Origin: Catellatospora sp. IY07-71
GTDB taxonomy: Bacteria > Actinomycetota > Actinomycetes > Mycobacteriales > Micromonosporaceae
NCBI RefSeq assembly: GCF_018326265.1
Contig: NZ_AP023360.1
Location: 8,243,001-8,307,000, forward strand
DNA: 64,000 nt
Direction of reading: 5' to 3'
Below the pieces are notes generated by a model. The model saw only the letters and a list, made by a program, of their open reading frames with translations, did no database searches and had not been told where the DNA came from. The position numbers were made by a program, and so were the translations under genes. Within the stretch, counting starts at the first letter, position 1, and each line of letters starts with the position of its first letter. This document shows positions 16,301 through 26,424 of this stretch, piece by piece.

Positions 16301-17377
16301 TCAGTCCTTCTCCCAGAACGCCGGTCCGACCGGCACCTTGTAGTCGCCGGTGGCAACCAGGTAGCCCTCCGCGTCCACGCTGATGGGCAGCATGGGCAGC
16401 GACCGCGTGGCCGGGCCGAAGATCGGCCGGGCGTTGTCGGTGATGAGGAACTGCGACTGGTGGCACGGGCAGAGCAGGCGGTTGGTCTGCTGCTCGTAGA
16501 GGCTGGCCGGGCAGCCCGCGTGGGTGCAGATCTTCGAGTACGCCACGAAGCTGCTCCAGGTGCTGCCCTGGTTGATGTTGTACAGCTGGCCGTTGAGCAG
16601 CGCCGCGTCGTCCTCACGCAGGTGGATCAGCAGCGTGGGCGAGTCGGCGTAGTGGTTGCTGGCGCCGCCCGGGATGTGCGGGAACACCGTGATCTGGCCG
16701 CCGGTGCTGACCTCCTCCGGCCGGATGAGCGTCTCGTCGTCGCGCATCAGGCGGATCGGATTCTGCGGCGTGGCGCCGGCGAACCCGGTCTTGAAGAGGA
16801 TGTCCGGGTGGTGCGGGTCCTTGATGAGGGCGCCGATCGGCACCGCGGCCGCCACCGCGCCGACGGGCAGCAGGCCCAGCAGGGACAGCTTCAGCAGCGG
16901 GCGGCGGGACAGGCCGAACTCCTCGCCGATGAACTGCAGCGTGTTGCCGGTGAGCTTCTGCTGCACGGGGTCGGACGGGCCGTCGTGCCGCTCCTGGATC
17001 GCGATCTCGTGCGGCAGCAGCTTCTTGCCCCAGGTCAGGATGCCCAGGCCGATGCCGAGCAGGGCCAGGCCCAGGGTGAGGCCCAGGATCGGGGTGTAGA
17101 GCTTGCTGGCGTTGGTGCCCAGCTCGTACTCCCAAGGCCACCAGATGAACGCCACCAGGAAGGCGGTCGCCGCGAGGCCGGTCAGGATGAAGAAGAACGC
17201 GACGATGCGGACCATCCGCTTCTCGCCCTTCGAGCCCGGCGCATACTGCGGCTCGTAGTGGACGATCTCCACGCCGTCGCGGCGCGCGCCCTCGCGCACG
17301 ATGTCGAACCGGGTGAGTTCCGGGTCGTTCAGGTCGACGCCCGAGGCGTCGCGCACCTGGGTGCTCGTGTCACTCAT
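16301..17377 (-). CDS. qcrA: Cytochrome bc1 complex Rieske iron-sulfur subunit
   Basis: QcrA (358 residues) carries the 2Fe-2S Rieske centre: CTHAGCPASL near residue 285 and CPCHQSQF near 305, giving two Cys and two His ligands. Three hydrophobic segments (about 55-80, 95-115, 165-190) precede the soluble domain, the three-helix anchor typical of actinobacteria. It passes electrons from menaquinol to QcrC. The ATG overlaps the qcrC stop by 4 bp (ATGA). Confidence 0.97.
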   Translation of the reverse strand: MSDTSTQVRDASGVDLNDPELTRFDIVREGARRDGVEIVHYEPQYAPGSKGEKRMVRIVAFFFILTGLAATAFLVAFIWWPWEYELGTNASKLYTPILGLTLGLALLGIGLGILTWGKKLLPHEIAIQERHDGPSDPVQQKLTGNTLQFIGEEFGLSRRPLLKLSLLGLLPVGAVAAAVPIGALIKDPHHPDILFKTGFAGATPQNPIRLMRDDETLIRPEEVSTGGQITVFPHIPGGASNHYADSPTLLIHLREDDAALLNGQLYNINQGSTWSSFVAYSKICTHAGCPASLYEQQTNRLLCPCHQSQFLITDNARPIFGPATRSLPMLPISVDAEGYLVATGDYKVPVGPAFWEKD

Positions 17378-18198
17378 GACTTACCTGCAATCCAAAGCGA
17401 GGCGAAGACCAGGGCGACCACACCGACCAGGAAGATCGCGAGGCCCTCGGTCACCGGACCGAAGCGGCCGAGGCCCCAGCCGCCCGGGTCGGCGTCGGTC
17501 TTCAGGTTCTGCACGTAGGCGATGATGTCGAACTTGTCCTGCGGGGAGAGCTCGTTGTCACCGAAGACCGGCATGTTCTGCGGGCCGGTCAGCATCGCGG
17601 CGTAGATCTGCCGGTCCGTGGCGGGCTCCAGGGTCGGCGCGTACTTGCCGCTGGAGAGCGCGCCGCCGCCGCCGGAGAAGGCGTGGCAGGACGAGCAGTT
17701 GATCCGGTAGAGCTCGCCGCCGCGGGCGATGTCGCCCTTCGACGCGTAGTCCTCACCCTCGGGGAGCTGCGGGCCGCCGCCCAGCTCCTGGATGTACGCG
17801 CCCAGCTGGCGAGCCTGGTCGTTGGTGTACAGCGGGGGCTTGCGCCCGGCCTGCGCCTCCTGGCGGGCGGCCGGCATGCGGCCCGTCTCCACCTGGAACT
17901 CGACCGCTGCGGAGCCGACGCCGATCAGGCTCGGACCCCGGCCCGCCACACCCTGCGCGTTGGCGCCGTGGCAGGAGATGCAGCTCTGGTCGTACAGCGC
18001 CTTGCCCGCCTCGGCGGCCGGCGTCAGCGGCGCGGCGCCCTGCGCGCCACCAGGCGCGACGATCGCGTAGATCCCGCCCGCGAACACCAGCGCTGCGAAC
18101 ATGCGCAGCGCGGAGTTCAGCCGGCGGCGCACGCGGCCGCGCTGCTTGGGCGCGCCCGGCGCCGGGCGTGGGGTGTCAGATGTCATGGCCGAGCTCAC
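17374..18198 (-). CDS. qcrC: Cytochrome bc1 complex diheme cytochrome c subunit
   Basis: QcrC (274 residues) has two heme-c sites, CISCH near residue 73 and CSSCH near 168. This fused diheme c replaces a soluble cytochrome c and feeds CtaC directly. A signal/anchor segment ([17 protein letters not shown]) lies near residues 33-50 and a C-terminal helix ([16 protein letters not shown]) anchors it. The domains face the outside. The GTG at 18198 overlaps the ctaE stop as GTGA; an ATG 4 codons in is an alternative. Confidence 0.96.
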   Translation of the reverse strand: MSSAMTSDTPRPAPGAPKQRGRVRRRLNSALRMFAALVFAGGIYAIVAPGGAQGAAPLTPAAEAGKALYDQSCISCHGANAQGVAGRGPSLIGVGSAAVEFQVETGRMPAARQEAQAGRKPPLYTNDQARQLGAYIQELGGGPQLPEGEDYASKGDIARGGELYRINCSSCHAFSGGGGALSSGKYAPTLEPATDRQIYAAMLTGPQNMPVFGDNELSPQDKFDIIAYVQNLKTDADPGGWGLGRFGPVTEGLAIFLVGVVALVFASLWIAGKS

Positions 18199-18800
18199 AT
18201 CCGCTCCAGCAGGTAGATCATGAAGAAGAGGCCGACCCAGACCACGTCGACGAAGTGCCAGTAGTACGACACCACGATCGCCGAGGTCGCCTGCGCCGGC
18301 GTGAACCGGCCCATGGTGGTACGGATCATGTAGATGATGAAGGCGATCAGACCGCCTGTCACGTGCAGGCCGTGGAAGCCCGTGGTCAGGTAGAACATCG
18401 ACCCGAAGCCGTCCGAGTTGATCTTCACACCCTCGCTGACCAGCACGCGGTACTCGTTCACCTGGCCGAGCACGAACGTCAGGCCCATGAGGAACGTGAT
18501 GGTGAACCAGAACCGCAGCCCGTACACGTCACCCCGCTCCGCGCGCAGCACGCCGATCTGGCAGGTGATGGAGGACAGCACCAGGATCGTCGTGAAGAAG
18601 ACCGCGTACGGCAGATTCAGCACGTGGGCGTTCTTCTCCCACATGCTGTAATCCGCTGCGCGGATCGCGAAGAACATCGCGAACAGCGCCGCGAAGAACA
18701 TGAGTTCGCTGGAGAGCCACACGATCGTCCCGACGCTGACCATGTTGGGCCTGGTCAGGGAGTGGATCCTGCTCTTGTCGATGGCTGAGGCGGCAGTCAC
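18195..18800 (-). CDS. ctaE: Cytochrome c oxidase subunit III
   Basis: This 201-residue aa3 oxidase subunit III has five hydrophobic helices, the actinobacterial length. Recognisable blocks are [22 protein letters not shown] near the start, [13 protein letters not shown] near 140 and [15 protein letters not shown] near 180. It stabilises the catalytic subunit, whose gene (ctaD) is not in the window. The GTG at 18800 lies 6 nt after AATAAT, so it is probably leaderless and heads the qcr operon. The frame remains open upstream without meaning. Confidence 0.95.
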   Translation of the reverse strand: MTAASAIDKSRIHSLTRPNMVSVGTIVWLSSELMFFAALFAMFFAIRAADYSMWEKNAHVLNLPYAVFFTTILVLSSITCQIGVLRAERGDVYGLRFWFTITFLMGLTFVLGQVNEYRVLVSEGVKINSDGFGSMFYLTTGFHGLHVTGGLIAFIIYMIRTTMGRFTPAQATSAIVVSYYWHFVDVVWVGLFFMIYLLERM

Positions 18801-18806
18801 GCGGTC

Positions 18807-18812
18807 ATTATT
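18807..18812 (-). promoter_or_regulatory. -10 box of leaderless promoter for ctaE-qcrCAB
   Basis: AATAAT on the minus strand matches TATAAT at five of six positions. It is 6 nt before GTG 18800. Together with 18897-18902 it forms a divergent promoter pair serving oxidase subunits and an assembly factor. Confidence 0.55.
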
Positions 18813-18896
18813 GCCCCCGACCTGCATCGGCGAGCGTCGGGGTGCCTGGTTGGCGGCGTGTCGCCACCCGGCGGCACGCCCGCCACCACGACCGTC

Positions 18897-18902
18897 TAGC
18901 CT
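18897..18902 (+). promoter_or_regulatory. -10 box of leaderless promoter for the ctaG-like gene
   Basis: TAGCCT is 6 nt before GTG 18909, with no Shine-Dalgarno sequence. Confidence 0.6.
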
Positions 18903-18908
18903 CGGCTG

Positions 18909-19913
18909 GTGCCACCTGTCGATCATTTCACCGCGCTGACCTCGGCCGTTACGACCTTGAACGCCGAGACGCCCCCGTTCACGATCGAGACACTGGTGAC
19001 CGGCGCCCGGCTCGACTCGTGGCTCGCGGTGGGCCTGCTGCTCGCCGCGGCGCTCTACCTCTACGGCACGCACCGGCTGCGGATGCGCGGCGACCGGTGG
19101 CCCGTGGGGCGCACGATCGCCTTCCTCGGCCCCGGCCTGGGCACGCTCGCGCTGGTCACGGTCAGCGGCATCGGCGGCTACGACACCACGCTGGTCAGCG
19201 TGCACATGATCCAGCACATGGCGCTGTCCATGGTCGCCCCGATCTTCCTGGCGCTGGGCGCGCCGGTCACCCTGGCCCTGCGCACCCTGCCCGCGAAGCC
19301 CCGGAAGACGCTGCTCGCGGTGCTGCACAGCCGGGTCGCGGCGGTGCTGGCGTTCCCGCTGACCGCGTTCGCCGTCTTCATCGCCAACCCGTTCGCGCTG
19401 TACTTCACCAGCCTGTACGAGCAGACGCTGCGCCACGAGTGGCTGCACGAGTTCATGCACGCGCACTTCATCGCCACCGGCTGCCTGTTCTTCTGGCCGC
19501 TGCTCGGGCGCGATCCGCTGCCCGGCCGCTGGCCGTATCCGGCCCGTGCGCTGCTGATGGTGCTGAGTGTTCCGTTTCACACCGTGCTGGGACTCACCAT
19601 CATGCAGTCGAAGACCCTCCTCGGCGGCGACTGGTACCCCTCGCTCGGCCTGTCCTGGATGGATCCCTGGGCCGACCAGGTGACCGCGGGCGGCGTGCTG
19701 TGGGCGGGCGGCGAGATCGTCTCTGTGACGATGCTCGCCATCCTCGTGGCCCAGTGGATCCGCCAGTCCCGCCAGGAGGCCGCGCGTATCGACCGGCAAC
19801 TCGACCGCGAGGACGCCGCGAGAGCCGCCGAGGAGGCCGTCACGGCACGGCCGGAGACTGACGGCGCACCGCACGACCACGAGATCACCTCACCGCTTAG
19901 GATGAGCGCATGA
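18909..19913 (+). CDS. Cytochrome c oxidase assembly protein (CtaG/caa3 type)
   Basis: This 334-residue polytopic protein belongs to the caa3-type CtaG assembly family, thought to help insert copper into the oxidase. About seven hydrophobic helices are visible. Conserved His/Met-rich loops are [27 protein letters not shown] near residue 95 and [26 protein letters not shown] near 175; these are the likely copper ligands. The C-terminal 50 residues are charged and cytoplasmic. It is divergent from ctaE, consistent with a role in aa3 biogenesis, and overlaps the next gene by 4 bp. Confidence 0.88.
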   Translation: MPPVDHFTALTSAVTTLNAETPPFTIETLVTGARLDSWLAVGLLLAAALYLYGTHRLRMRGDRWPVGRTIAFLGPGLGTLALVTVSGIGGYDTTLVSVHMIQHMALSMVAPIFLALGAPVTLALRTLPAKPRKTLLAVLHSRVAAVLAFPLTAFAVFIANPFALYFTSLYEQTLRHEWLHEFMHAHFIATGCLFFWPLLGRDPLPGRWPYPARALLMVLSVPFHTVLGLTIMQSKTLLGGDWYPSLGLSWMDPWADQVTAGGVLWAGGEIVSVTMLAILVAQWIRQSRQEAARIDRQLDREDAARAAEEAVTARPETDGAPHDHEITSPLRMSA

Positions 19914-20305
19914 GTACCAAGACCGTCCTGCTCTACAGCGACGACTCGCAGGTCCGCGACCGGATGCGGCTGGCCATCGGCGAGCACCCCGCCCCGGACC
20001 TCGACGTCGAGTTCGTCGAGGCGTCGACCTACGGCGAGTGCGTCAAGCTCGTCGACGACTACGAGATCGACCTGCTGGTGCTGGACGGCGAGGCGACCCC
20101 GGGCGGTGGCCTGGGTGTGGCGCGTCAGCTCAAGGACGAGATCGACGAGTGCCCGCCCACCTGCGTCGTGATCGCGCGCTCGGCCGACCGCTGGCTCGCG
20201 GCGTACGCCCGCGTCGACGCGACGCTGGTCCACCCGCTCGACCCGATCGAGACCGCCAGGGCCATCGCCGCTCTGCTGCACGACGAATCCGCCGTGGCCG
20301 CCTGA
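19910..20305 (+). CDS. Orphan atypical response-regulator receiver domain
   Basis: A 131-residue single-domain receiver. The acidic pair is in LLYSDDSQ (residues 11-12), the phospho-acceptor Asp in [13 protein letters not shown] (about 59) and the Ser/Thr switch in VVIARSAD. The invariant Lys is replaced: the KPxxP loop reads VHPLDP. Without that Lys, phosphorylation-driven switching is doubtful. There is no output domain and no kinase nearby. The ATG overlaps the ctaG-like stop (ATGA), so translation is coupled, and trpD follows 41 bp later. It may act by protein contact; its target is unknown. Confidence 0.85.
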   Translation: MSTKTVLLYSDDSQVRDRMRLAIGEHPAPDLDVEFVEASTYGECVKLVDDYEIDLLVLDGEATPGGGLGVARQLKDEIDECPPTCVVIARSADRWLAAYARVDATLVHPLDPIETARAIAALLHDESAVAA

Positions 20306-20346
20306 CCAGAGCACCGCGCGCCACGCCCTTCACCCCTGGAGGCCCG

Positions 20347-21444
20347 ATGGGCGACCGGAACACCTGGCCCCACCTGCTCGGCACGCTGCTGCGGCGCGAG
20401 GAGCTGACGGCGGACGACACCGCCTGGGCCATGGGCGAGATCATGACGGGCGCGGCGACGCCGTCGCAGATCGCCGGCTTCGCGCTGCTGCTGCGCGCCA
20501 AGGGCGAGACCCCCGACGAGTTCTCCGGCCTGGTGTCCACGATGCTGGCGCAGGCCGCTCCCCTGCCGCAGACCGACGAGCAGCGGCTGGCCACGGTCGA
20601 CGTGGTCGGCACCGGCGGCGACCAGGCGCACACGGTCAACATCTCGACCATGTCCGCCATCGTCGCCGCCGGGGCCGGGGCACGTGTGGTCAAGCACGGC
20701 AACCGGGCCGCCTCCTCGTCCTGCGGCACCGCGGACGTGCTGGAGTTCCTGGGCATCCCGCTGGACCTGACCCCGCAGCAGGTCTCCGCGGTCGCCGACG
20801 AGGTCGGCATCACGTTCTGCTTCGCCGCGACGTTCCACGCCGGGCTGCGCCACGCCGGCGGGGTGCGCCGGGAGCTGGGTGTGCCCACCGCCTTCAACTT
20901 CCTCGGCCCGCTGACCAATCCGGCCCGTCCCCGGGCGGGCGCGGTCGGCTGCGCCGACATGCGCATGGCCGGCGTGATGGCCCAGGTGTTCGCCGATCGC
21001 GGTGACACGGTCCTGGTGCTGTGCGGCGAGGACGGCCTGGACGAGTTCACCACCGCCGCGCCTACGCGCGTCTGGCTGGCTCGTGGCGGGCAGGTGACCC
21101 CCCTGACGGTCGACTCCGCCGACCTCGGCGTGCCCCGCTCGTCTGCCGGGGACCTGCGCGGCGGCGACGTGGCCGTCAACGCCGACGCGGTGCGCCGCCT
21201 GCTGGCCGGCGAGACCGGCGCGGTGCGCGACGCGGTGCTGGTCAACACGGCCGCCACGCTCACCGCGCACGACTGGGCGGTCGCCGGTGCGGGCGCGCCG
21301 GACCCGGACACGATCGGCGCGGAGCTGACCGAGGCGCTGCGCGTGAACATGCGCCGCGCCGCCGAGGCGATCGACTCCGGCGCCGCGGCCGCCGCCCTGG
21401 ACCGCTGGATCACCGCCGCAGCGGCCGCCAAGTACGCCGAGTAG
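20347..21444 (+). CDS. trpD: Anthranilate phosphoribosyltransferase
   Basis: TrpD (365 residues) transfers phosphoribose from PRPP to anthranilate in tryptophan synthesis. PRPP and Mg-binding motifs are [18 protein letters not shown] near residue 82, [18 protein letters not shown] near 115 and GPLTNPARP near 190, with the acidic DEFTT near 240. ATG 20347 has GGAGG upstream. No other trp genes flank it; an isolated trpD next to the respiratory cluster also occurs in mycobacteria. It ends at a strong hairpin. Confidence 0.96.
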   Translation: MGDRNTWPHLLGTLLRREELTADDTAWAMGEIMTGAATPSQIAGFALLLRAKGETPDEFSGLVSTMLAQAAPLPQTDEQRLATVDVVGTGGDQAHTVNISTMSAIVAAGAGARVVKHGNRAASSSCGTADVLEFLGIPLDLTPQQVSAVADEVGITFCFAATFHAGLRHAGGVRRELGVPTAFNFLGPLTNPARPRAGAVGCADMRMAGVMAQVFADRGDTVLVLCGEDGLDEFTTAAPTRVWLARGGQVTPLTVDSADLGVPRSSAGDLRGGDVAVNADAVRRLLAGETGAVRDAVLVNTAATLTAHDWAVAGAGAPDPDTIGAELTEALRVNMRRAAEAIDSGAAAAALDRWITAAAAAKYAE

Positions 21445-21457
21445 GTCCGCTACGCAG

Positions 21458-21498
21458 AAAGAACCGGCTCCCTCCGCGGTGGAGGGAGCCGGTTCTTT
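21458..21498. terminator. Bidirectional terminator between trpD and ctaF
   Basis: Arms 21458-21475 and 21481-21498 pair perfectly over 18 bp around a 5-nt loop. The A-run at one end and T-run at the other mean it can terminate both convergent genes. Confidence 0.9.
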
Positions 21499-21513
21499 CG
21501 TATGCGCCGGAGC

Positions 21514-21939
21514 TCAGTGCTCCGCGGTGCGCCGGGTGCCGGTGTAGTACTCGAACAGCAGGGCCGAGCTGGACAGCAGCACGCACACGATGCCGAGCGC
21601 GATCAGCCACCACATCCAGAACACCAGGCCGAGCGAGGCGATCAGCGCCGACACCGCGATGCCGAACGGCCAGTAGCTGCCCGGGCTGAAGAAGCCCAGC
21701 TCGCCGGCGCCGTCCGCGATCTCCGCGTCGAGCCGGTCCTCCGGGCGCGGGTCGATGCGCCGCGAGACGAACCAGAAGTATCCACCGCACATCGCGCACA
21801 GCAGCGTGGACAGGGCCAGCGCGGTCGTGCCGATCGCCTCCACGCTGCCCATGGCGTAGTCGGTCCACCAGCCGTAGACCACGGCCGCCACGATCAGGAA
21901 CAGCGAGACGCCGATAAAGATCCGGTATTCCGTCTTCAT
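21514..21939 (-). CDS. ctaF: Cytochrome c oxidase subunit IV (actinobacterial)
   Basis: The 141-residue protein matches actinobacterial oxidase subunit IV. It has four hydrophobic helices in two pairs (about 8-25, 38-58, 90-108 and 112-130), separated by the loop RRIDPRPEDRLDAEIADGAGELGFF typical of the family. It is an accessory aa3 subunit. The ATG has GAGG upstream and follows the ctaC stop by 11 bp, so the two are co-transcribed. Confidence 0.95.
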   Translation of the reverse strand: MKTEYRIFIGVSLFLIVAAVVYGWWTDYAMGSVEAIGTTALALSTLLCAMCGGYFWFVSRRIDPRPEDRLDAEIADGAGELGFFSPGSYWPFGIAVSALIASLGLVFWMWWLIALGIVCVLLSSSALLFEYYTGTRRTAEH

Positions 21940-21950
21940 AGTCCTCAGCC

Positions 21951-22820
21951 TCAGTTCGCGGTGCGCAGGGTCGGGAACGGCTCGGTCTTCGTCGCGAACG
22001 CGGGCTCACCGATCGCCGTCAGCGCCTCCGGCGTCTCCTTGCCCGCCTTCAGCGCCGCCACGAACTGCTGGTACTTCTCCGGCGTCACGGCGCGCAGCTC
22101 GAAGTTCATCATCGAGTGGTACGTGCCGCAGAGCTCGGCGCAGCGCCCGACGTAGGCACCCGGCTGGGTGACCGTGACCTCGAACTGGTTGACCACGTTG
22201 CCCGGGAAGACGTCGCGCTTGAACAGCAGCTCCGGCACCCAGAACGAGTGGATGACGTCGGCGCTGTGCTCGACGAAGCGCACCGTCTGGCCGACCGGGA
22301 CGACCACGACCGGGATGTAGTTGCTGTCGCCCGGGGTGCTCTCCACCCGCTCGGCGTCCGGCTCGGGGCCGGCGAGGTAGTTGAACTGCCAGTTCCACTT
22401 GAACGCCACGACCTCGACGGTCGCGTCCGGGTTCTTGCTCAGCCGGTCCACGTCGGTCTGGATGATCGCGGTGTAGTAGAAGAGCACCGAGATGACCAGG
22501 AACGGCAGCACCGTGTAGAGGATCTCGATCGGCAGGTTGAACCGCGTCTGCGTGGGCAGATCCACGTCGCCGCGCTTGCGGCGGTAGGCCGCGATGCACC
22601 AGAAGATCAGGCCCCACACGAACACGCCGACCGCGAGAGCCGCGACCACGGAACCGACCCAGAGGTCGTACATCCGCTCGGACTGCTCGGTGATGCCGCC
22701 CTTCGGCCAGCCGAAGCCACCGAACGCGTCGCCGACGTTGCACCCGGCGAGCAGCGTCACCGCACCGACCGACATCGCGCTCAAGCCGAGAACTCGCCTG
22801 CGGGCTCGCTTTGCGACCAC
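21951..22820 (-). CDS. ctaC: Cytochrome c oxidase subunit II
   Basis: CtaC (289 residues) carries the CuA centre that receives electrons from QcrC. The N-terminus is a lipoprotein signal (VLGLSAMSVGAVTLLAGC, Cys about 27), followed by two membrane helices. The CuA ligands are in VIHSFWVPELLFKRD and CAELCGTYHSMMNF. GTG 22820 is chosen because GGGAGG lies 9 nt before it and it gives a compact basic signal peptide; the open frame extends 43 codons further. It forms an operon with ctaF. Confidence 0.96.
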   Translation of the reverse strand: MVAKRARRRVLGLSAMSVGAVTLLAGCNVGDAFGGFGWPKGGITEQSERMYDLWVGSVVAALAVGVFVWGLIFWCIAAYRRKRGDVDLPTQTRFNLPIEILYTVLPFLVISVLFYYTAIIQTDVDRLSKNPDATVEVVAFKWNWQFNYLAGPEPDAERVESTPGDSNYIPVVVVPVGQTVRFVEHSADVIHSFWVPELLFKRDVFPGNVVNQFEVTVTQPGAYVGRCAELCGTYHSMMNFELRAVTPEKYQQFVAALKAGKETPEALTAIGEPAFATKTEPFPTLRTAN

Positions 22821-22993
22821 CTGCTCCTGCCTCCCTAAGCAGCGCCACCCTCGGACGCACCGGTGAGGGGCGTGACCGACGGTCGCAGAGTACTTCACCC
22901 CGGGCCCGCAGCCGGGCCTGGGGTCGGCCCGGTGATCCGGCGTGTCCACGGGGACGTCATGACGGCGACGGAGCCGCCACCGCTAGATCACGA

Positions 22994-22999
22994 TACCGT
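22994..22999 (+). promoter_or_regulatory. -10 box of leaderless promoter for the cysteine desulfurase
   Basis: TACCGT lies 6 nt before GTG 23006. The reading frame is open about 65 codons upstream, so this box decides the start. Confidence 0.6.
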
Positions 23000-23005
23000 C
23001 GAGGG

Positions 23006-24187
23006 GTGCGAGATCCCCGGCAGGCCGGACCCATCGATCGCGACGAGAACGGCGTCGGCGCGTACTTCGATGCGGCCACCGCGACCCCGCTGCACCCGGC
23101 CGCGCGCGAGGCGCTGCTGGCCGCGCTCGGCGACGGCTGGGCCGACCCCGGCAAGCTCTACACCCGGGCGCGCCGCGCGCGGCTGCTGCTGGACGCGGCC
23201 CGCGACACGATCGCGCAGGTCCTGGGCGTACGCGCCGACGAGCTGAGCTTCACCAGCAGCGGCACCACCGCCGCCCACGCCGCCGTCCTCGGCGGACTGG
23301 CCGGCCGCCGCCGCACCGGGCCGGGCTTCGTCCGCTCCGCGATCGAGCACTCGGCCGTGCTGCACGCCGGCGAGCGGCATGTGCGCGACGGCGGCACCGA
23401 GACCGAGGTCCCGGTGGACCGCCTGGGCCGGCTCGACCTCGACGCCTGGGGCGCGGCCGTGGCCACGCCCGGTGTGGCGCTCGCCTCACTGATCAGCGCG
23501 AGCCACGAGGCCGGCACGGTCCAGCCGGTGGCGGAGGCCGCCGCCGCGTGCCGCGCGGCCGGTGTGCCGCTGCACGTGGACGCCGCGATGTCGCTGGGCC
23601 GGGTGCCGGTGCCTGGCGGCTGGTCGCTGCTGACCGGCAGTGCCCGCAAGTGGGGCGGTCCGCCCGGGGTCGGCCTGCTGGTGCTGCGCAAGGGCATCCG
23701 CTGGGTGTCGCCGTATCCGGCCGACGACCGCGAGTCCGGCCGCTGGCCGGGCGCCCCCGACCTGCCCGCGATCCTCGCCGCCGCGGCGTCGCTGCACGCC
23801 GTGCACGAGGCGGCCGCGAAGGAGGGCGAGCGGCTGTCCGCCCTGGTCGAGCACGTACGCGCCACCGTCGCGGCGACCGTGCCGGACGTGGAGATCGTGG
23901 GCGACCCGGTGGACCGGCTGCCGCACGTGGTGACCTTCTCCTGCCTCTACGTCGACGGCGAGGCGCTGCTCACCGCGCTCGACCGGCGCGGCTTCGCGGT
24001 GTCGTCCGGGTCGGCGTGCACGTCGTCCACGCTGCGGCCCAGTCACGTGCTGGCGGCCATGGGCGTGCTGACCCACGGCAACATCCGGCTGTCGCTGCAC
24101 CGGGACACCACGCCCGAGCAGGTGGACCGCTTCCTGGCCGAGCTGCCCGGCATCGTCGCGGCGCTGCGCGCGGAGGTGGGGATGTGA
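23006..24187 (+). CDS. Cysteine desulfurase (NifS/IscS-like, PLP-dependent)
   Basis: The predicted protein has 393 residues and is a class V aminotransferase-fold cysteine desulfurase that takes sulfur from cysteine as a persulfide. The substrate-side block ISASHEAGTVQPV lies near residue 165. The PLP Lys is in LLTGSARKWGGPPGVG near 215, and the persulfide Cys is in SSGSACTSSTLRPSH near 335. The final GTG overlaps the start of a TusA-like gene, so sulfur probably passes to it. The usual HKxxGPKG lysine motif reads RKWGGPPG here, which is a variant. The separate erpA-like gene at 25574 suggests an Fe-S link, but thiolation pathways are equally possible. Confidence 0.9.
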   Translation: MRDPRQAGPIDRDENGVGAYFDAATATPLHPAAREALLAALGDGWADPGKLYTRARRARLLLDAARDTIAQVLGVRADELSFTSSGTTAAHAAVLGGLAGRRRTGPGFVRSAIEHSAVLHAGERHVRDGGTETEVPVDRLGRLDLDAWGAAVATPGVALASLISASHEAGTVQPVAEAAAACRAAGVPLHVDAAMSLGRVPVPGGWSLLTGSARKWGGPPGVGLLVLRKGIRWVSPYPADDRESGRWPGAPDLPAILAAAASLHAVHEAAAKEGERLSALVEHVRATVAATVPDVEIVGDPVDRLPHVVTFSCLYVDGEALLTALDRRGFAVSSGSACTSSTLRPSHVLAAMGVLTHGNIRLSLHRDTTPEQVDRFLAELPGIVAALRAEVGM

Positions 24188-24429
24188 GCCTGCCCACCGA
24201 GGAACCGGCCGAGGTGCTGGACTGCCTCGGTCAGCGCTGCCCGCTGCCCGTCATCGCGCTGGCCAGGCGGCTGCCGCAGGTGCCGGTCGGGACCGTGGTC
24301 CGGGTGCTGGCCGACGACCCCGCCGCCGCCGTCGACATTCCGGCCTGGTGCCGCATGCGCGCCCAGCAGTACGTGGGCGCCGCCTCCGTGGACGGCGCCC
24401 CCGCCTTCGACGTCAGACGCGTCGCCTGA
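24184..24429 (+). CDS. TusA-like sulfur carrier protein
   Basis: An 81-residue SirA/TusA fold protein. The motif LDCLGQRCPLPVIALARRL contains the CPxP active Cys (about residue 18) that accepts a persulfide. The helix-strand-strand pattern ends with the VLADDPAAAVDIPAWCRM block of the family. GTG 24184 overlaps the desulfurase stop (GTGA), so the two are coupled donor and acceptor. It is short and easily missed. The final recipient of sulfur is unknown. Confidence 0.88.
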   Translation: MSLPTEEPAEVLDCLGQRCPLPVIALARRLPQVPVGTVVRVLADDPAAAVDIPAWCRMRAQQYVGAASVDGAPAFDVRRVA

Positions 24430-24433
24430 CCCG

Positions 24434-25417
<984 letters not shown>

Positions 25418-25470
25418 TCAGGTCGGCGATGGATGGGCGCGGAAAGCCTACCGGTCGCCGCACATACGAC

Positions 25471-25501
25471 AGCGGCACTCCGGCGTGACCGGAGTGCCGC
25501 T
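25471..25501 (-). terminator. Terminator after the A-type Fe-S protein gene
   Basis: Arms 25471-25483 and 25489-25501 pair over 13 bp with a 5-nt loop. It lies downstream of the minus-strand gene ending at 25574 and upstream of adoK. Confidence 0.75.
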
Positions 25502-25573
25502 GTGTGTCCACGCCCACAGGGCGCAGAAGAAGACTCAGTGACCGGGCTTGCCGGTTTCCACTGCCGCTCCGCG

Positions 25574-25927
25574 TCAGTGGAAACTGTCGCCGCAGGCGCA
25601 GGAGCCGCCGGCGTTCGGGTTGTCGATGGTGAAGCCCTGAGCGTCGATGCGGTCGGCGAAGTCGACGGTGGCGCCGGCCAGGTAGGGCGCGCTCATCCGG
25701 TCGACGACGACCTCGACGCCGTCGAACTCCTTCACGATGTCGCCGTCGAGCTCACGCTCGTCGAAGAACAGCTGGTAGCGCAGACCGGAGCAGCCGCCGG
25801 GCTGGACCGCGACGCGCAGCCGGAGGTCGTCGCGACCCTCCTGCTCCAGCAGAGCCTTGACCTTGCCGGCCGCGATCGGGGTCAGGTTGATACCGGTGGC
25901 GTCCGTCTTGATGTCGGGCGTGGTCAC
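25574..25927 (-). CDS. erpA: A-type iron-sulfur carrier (IscA/ErpA/HesB family)
   Basis: This 117-residue A-type carrier delivers Fe-S clusters to target proteins. The three conserved Cys are present: one in QPGGCSGLRYQLFF near residue 46 and two in GGSCACGDSFH at the C-terminus. GTG 25927 has GGAGGAG 6 nt upstream. Equivalent to Rv2204c by position. NadA at 28779 and the Rieske protein are plausible clients in the window. Confidence 0.9.
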   Translation of the reverse strand: MTTPDIKTDATGINLTPIAAGKVKALLEQEGRDDLRLRVAVQPGGCSGLRYQLFFDERELDGDIVKEFDGVEVVVDRMSAPYLAGATVDFADRIDAQGFTIDNPNAGGSCACGDSFH

Positions 25928-26015
25928 AGGGTGCTCCTCCAGCGTGAAGTGCTGATAATCCTTCGAGATAACGCTAGCGCGCCCCGGGTTGATTCCCCAC
26001 GGCGCCTCACGGGCC

Positions 26016-26387
26016 TCACCCGCGCAGTGTGTCGTTGATGACGCGCCGGTGGGTGGGCCGCGCCTCGGCGTGGCGCTGCTCCCCCGGACCGGTGAGCCGG
26101 ACGTATACGCCCCGCCGGTCGGTGGCGCAGAGCGCGCGCTCGACCAGGCCGTCCTTCTCCAGCCGGGCCACGGTGCGGGACAGGGCGCTCTGGCTGAGGT
26201 GGATCAACTCGCCCAGCTCCTGCATGCGCAGGCAGTGGTGCTCGTCCTCGACCAGCCGGTCGAGCACCTCGAACTCACTCATGCCCAGCTCGTGCCGCTC
26301 CTTGAGCGCGCTCTCCAGCGCCCAGGACAGCGCCGCGAACTGCCGGGACAGCTCGCGCCAGGTCTTGACGGCCACCTCTTCGGGCAT
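26016..26387 (-). CDS. MarR-family transcriptional regulator
   Basis: A 123-residue winged-helix repressor. Recognition region MQELGELIHLSQSALSRTVARLEKDGLVERALCATDRRGVYVRLT (about 50-95) is classic MarR, including the DRRG wing. It is divergent from a quinone reductase-like gene, and the gap holds two GCATTnAATGC palindromes, so it probably represses both genes and is released by a ligand such as a phenol or quinone. The ATG at 26387 is 6 nt after TAGGCT, so its mRNA is leaderless. Confidence 0.9.
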   Translation of the reverse strand: MPEEVAVKTWRELSRQFAALSWALESALKERHELGMSEFEVLDRLVEDEHHCLRMQELGELIHLSQSALSRTVARLEKDGLVERALCATDRRGVYVRLTGPGEQRHAEARPTHRRVINDTLRG

Positions 26388-26393
26388 GGCCGG

Positions 26394-26399
26394 AGCCTA
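26394..26399 (-). promoter_or_regulatory. -10 box of leaderless promoter for marR
   Basis: TAGGCT on the minus strand is 6 nt before the ATG at 26387. Its -35 region falls over the first GCATTTAATGC operator. Confidence 0.6.
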
Positions 26400-26424
26400 A
26401 CATGCAGGTGCAGTAAATGTGAAC

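Noticed and set aside
13437-16343. 968-codon frame antisense to the P450 and qcrB
   Set aside because: The translation is His/Gln/Arg-rich without domains, and the opposite strand encodes clear P450 and QcrB proteins.
22821-22949. Upstream extension of ctaC
   Set aside because: It would place 43 residues before the lipoprotein signal peptide, which must be N-terminal.
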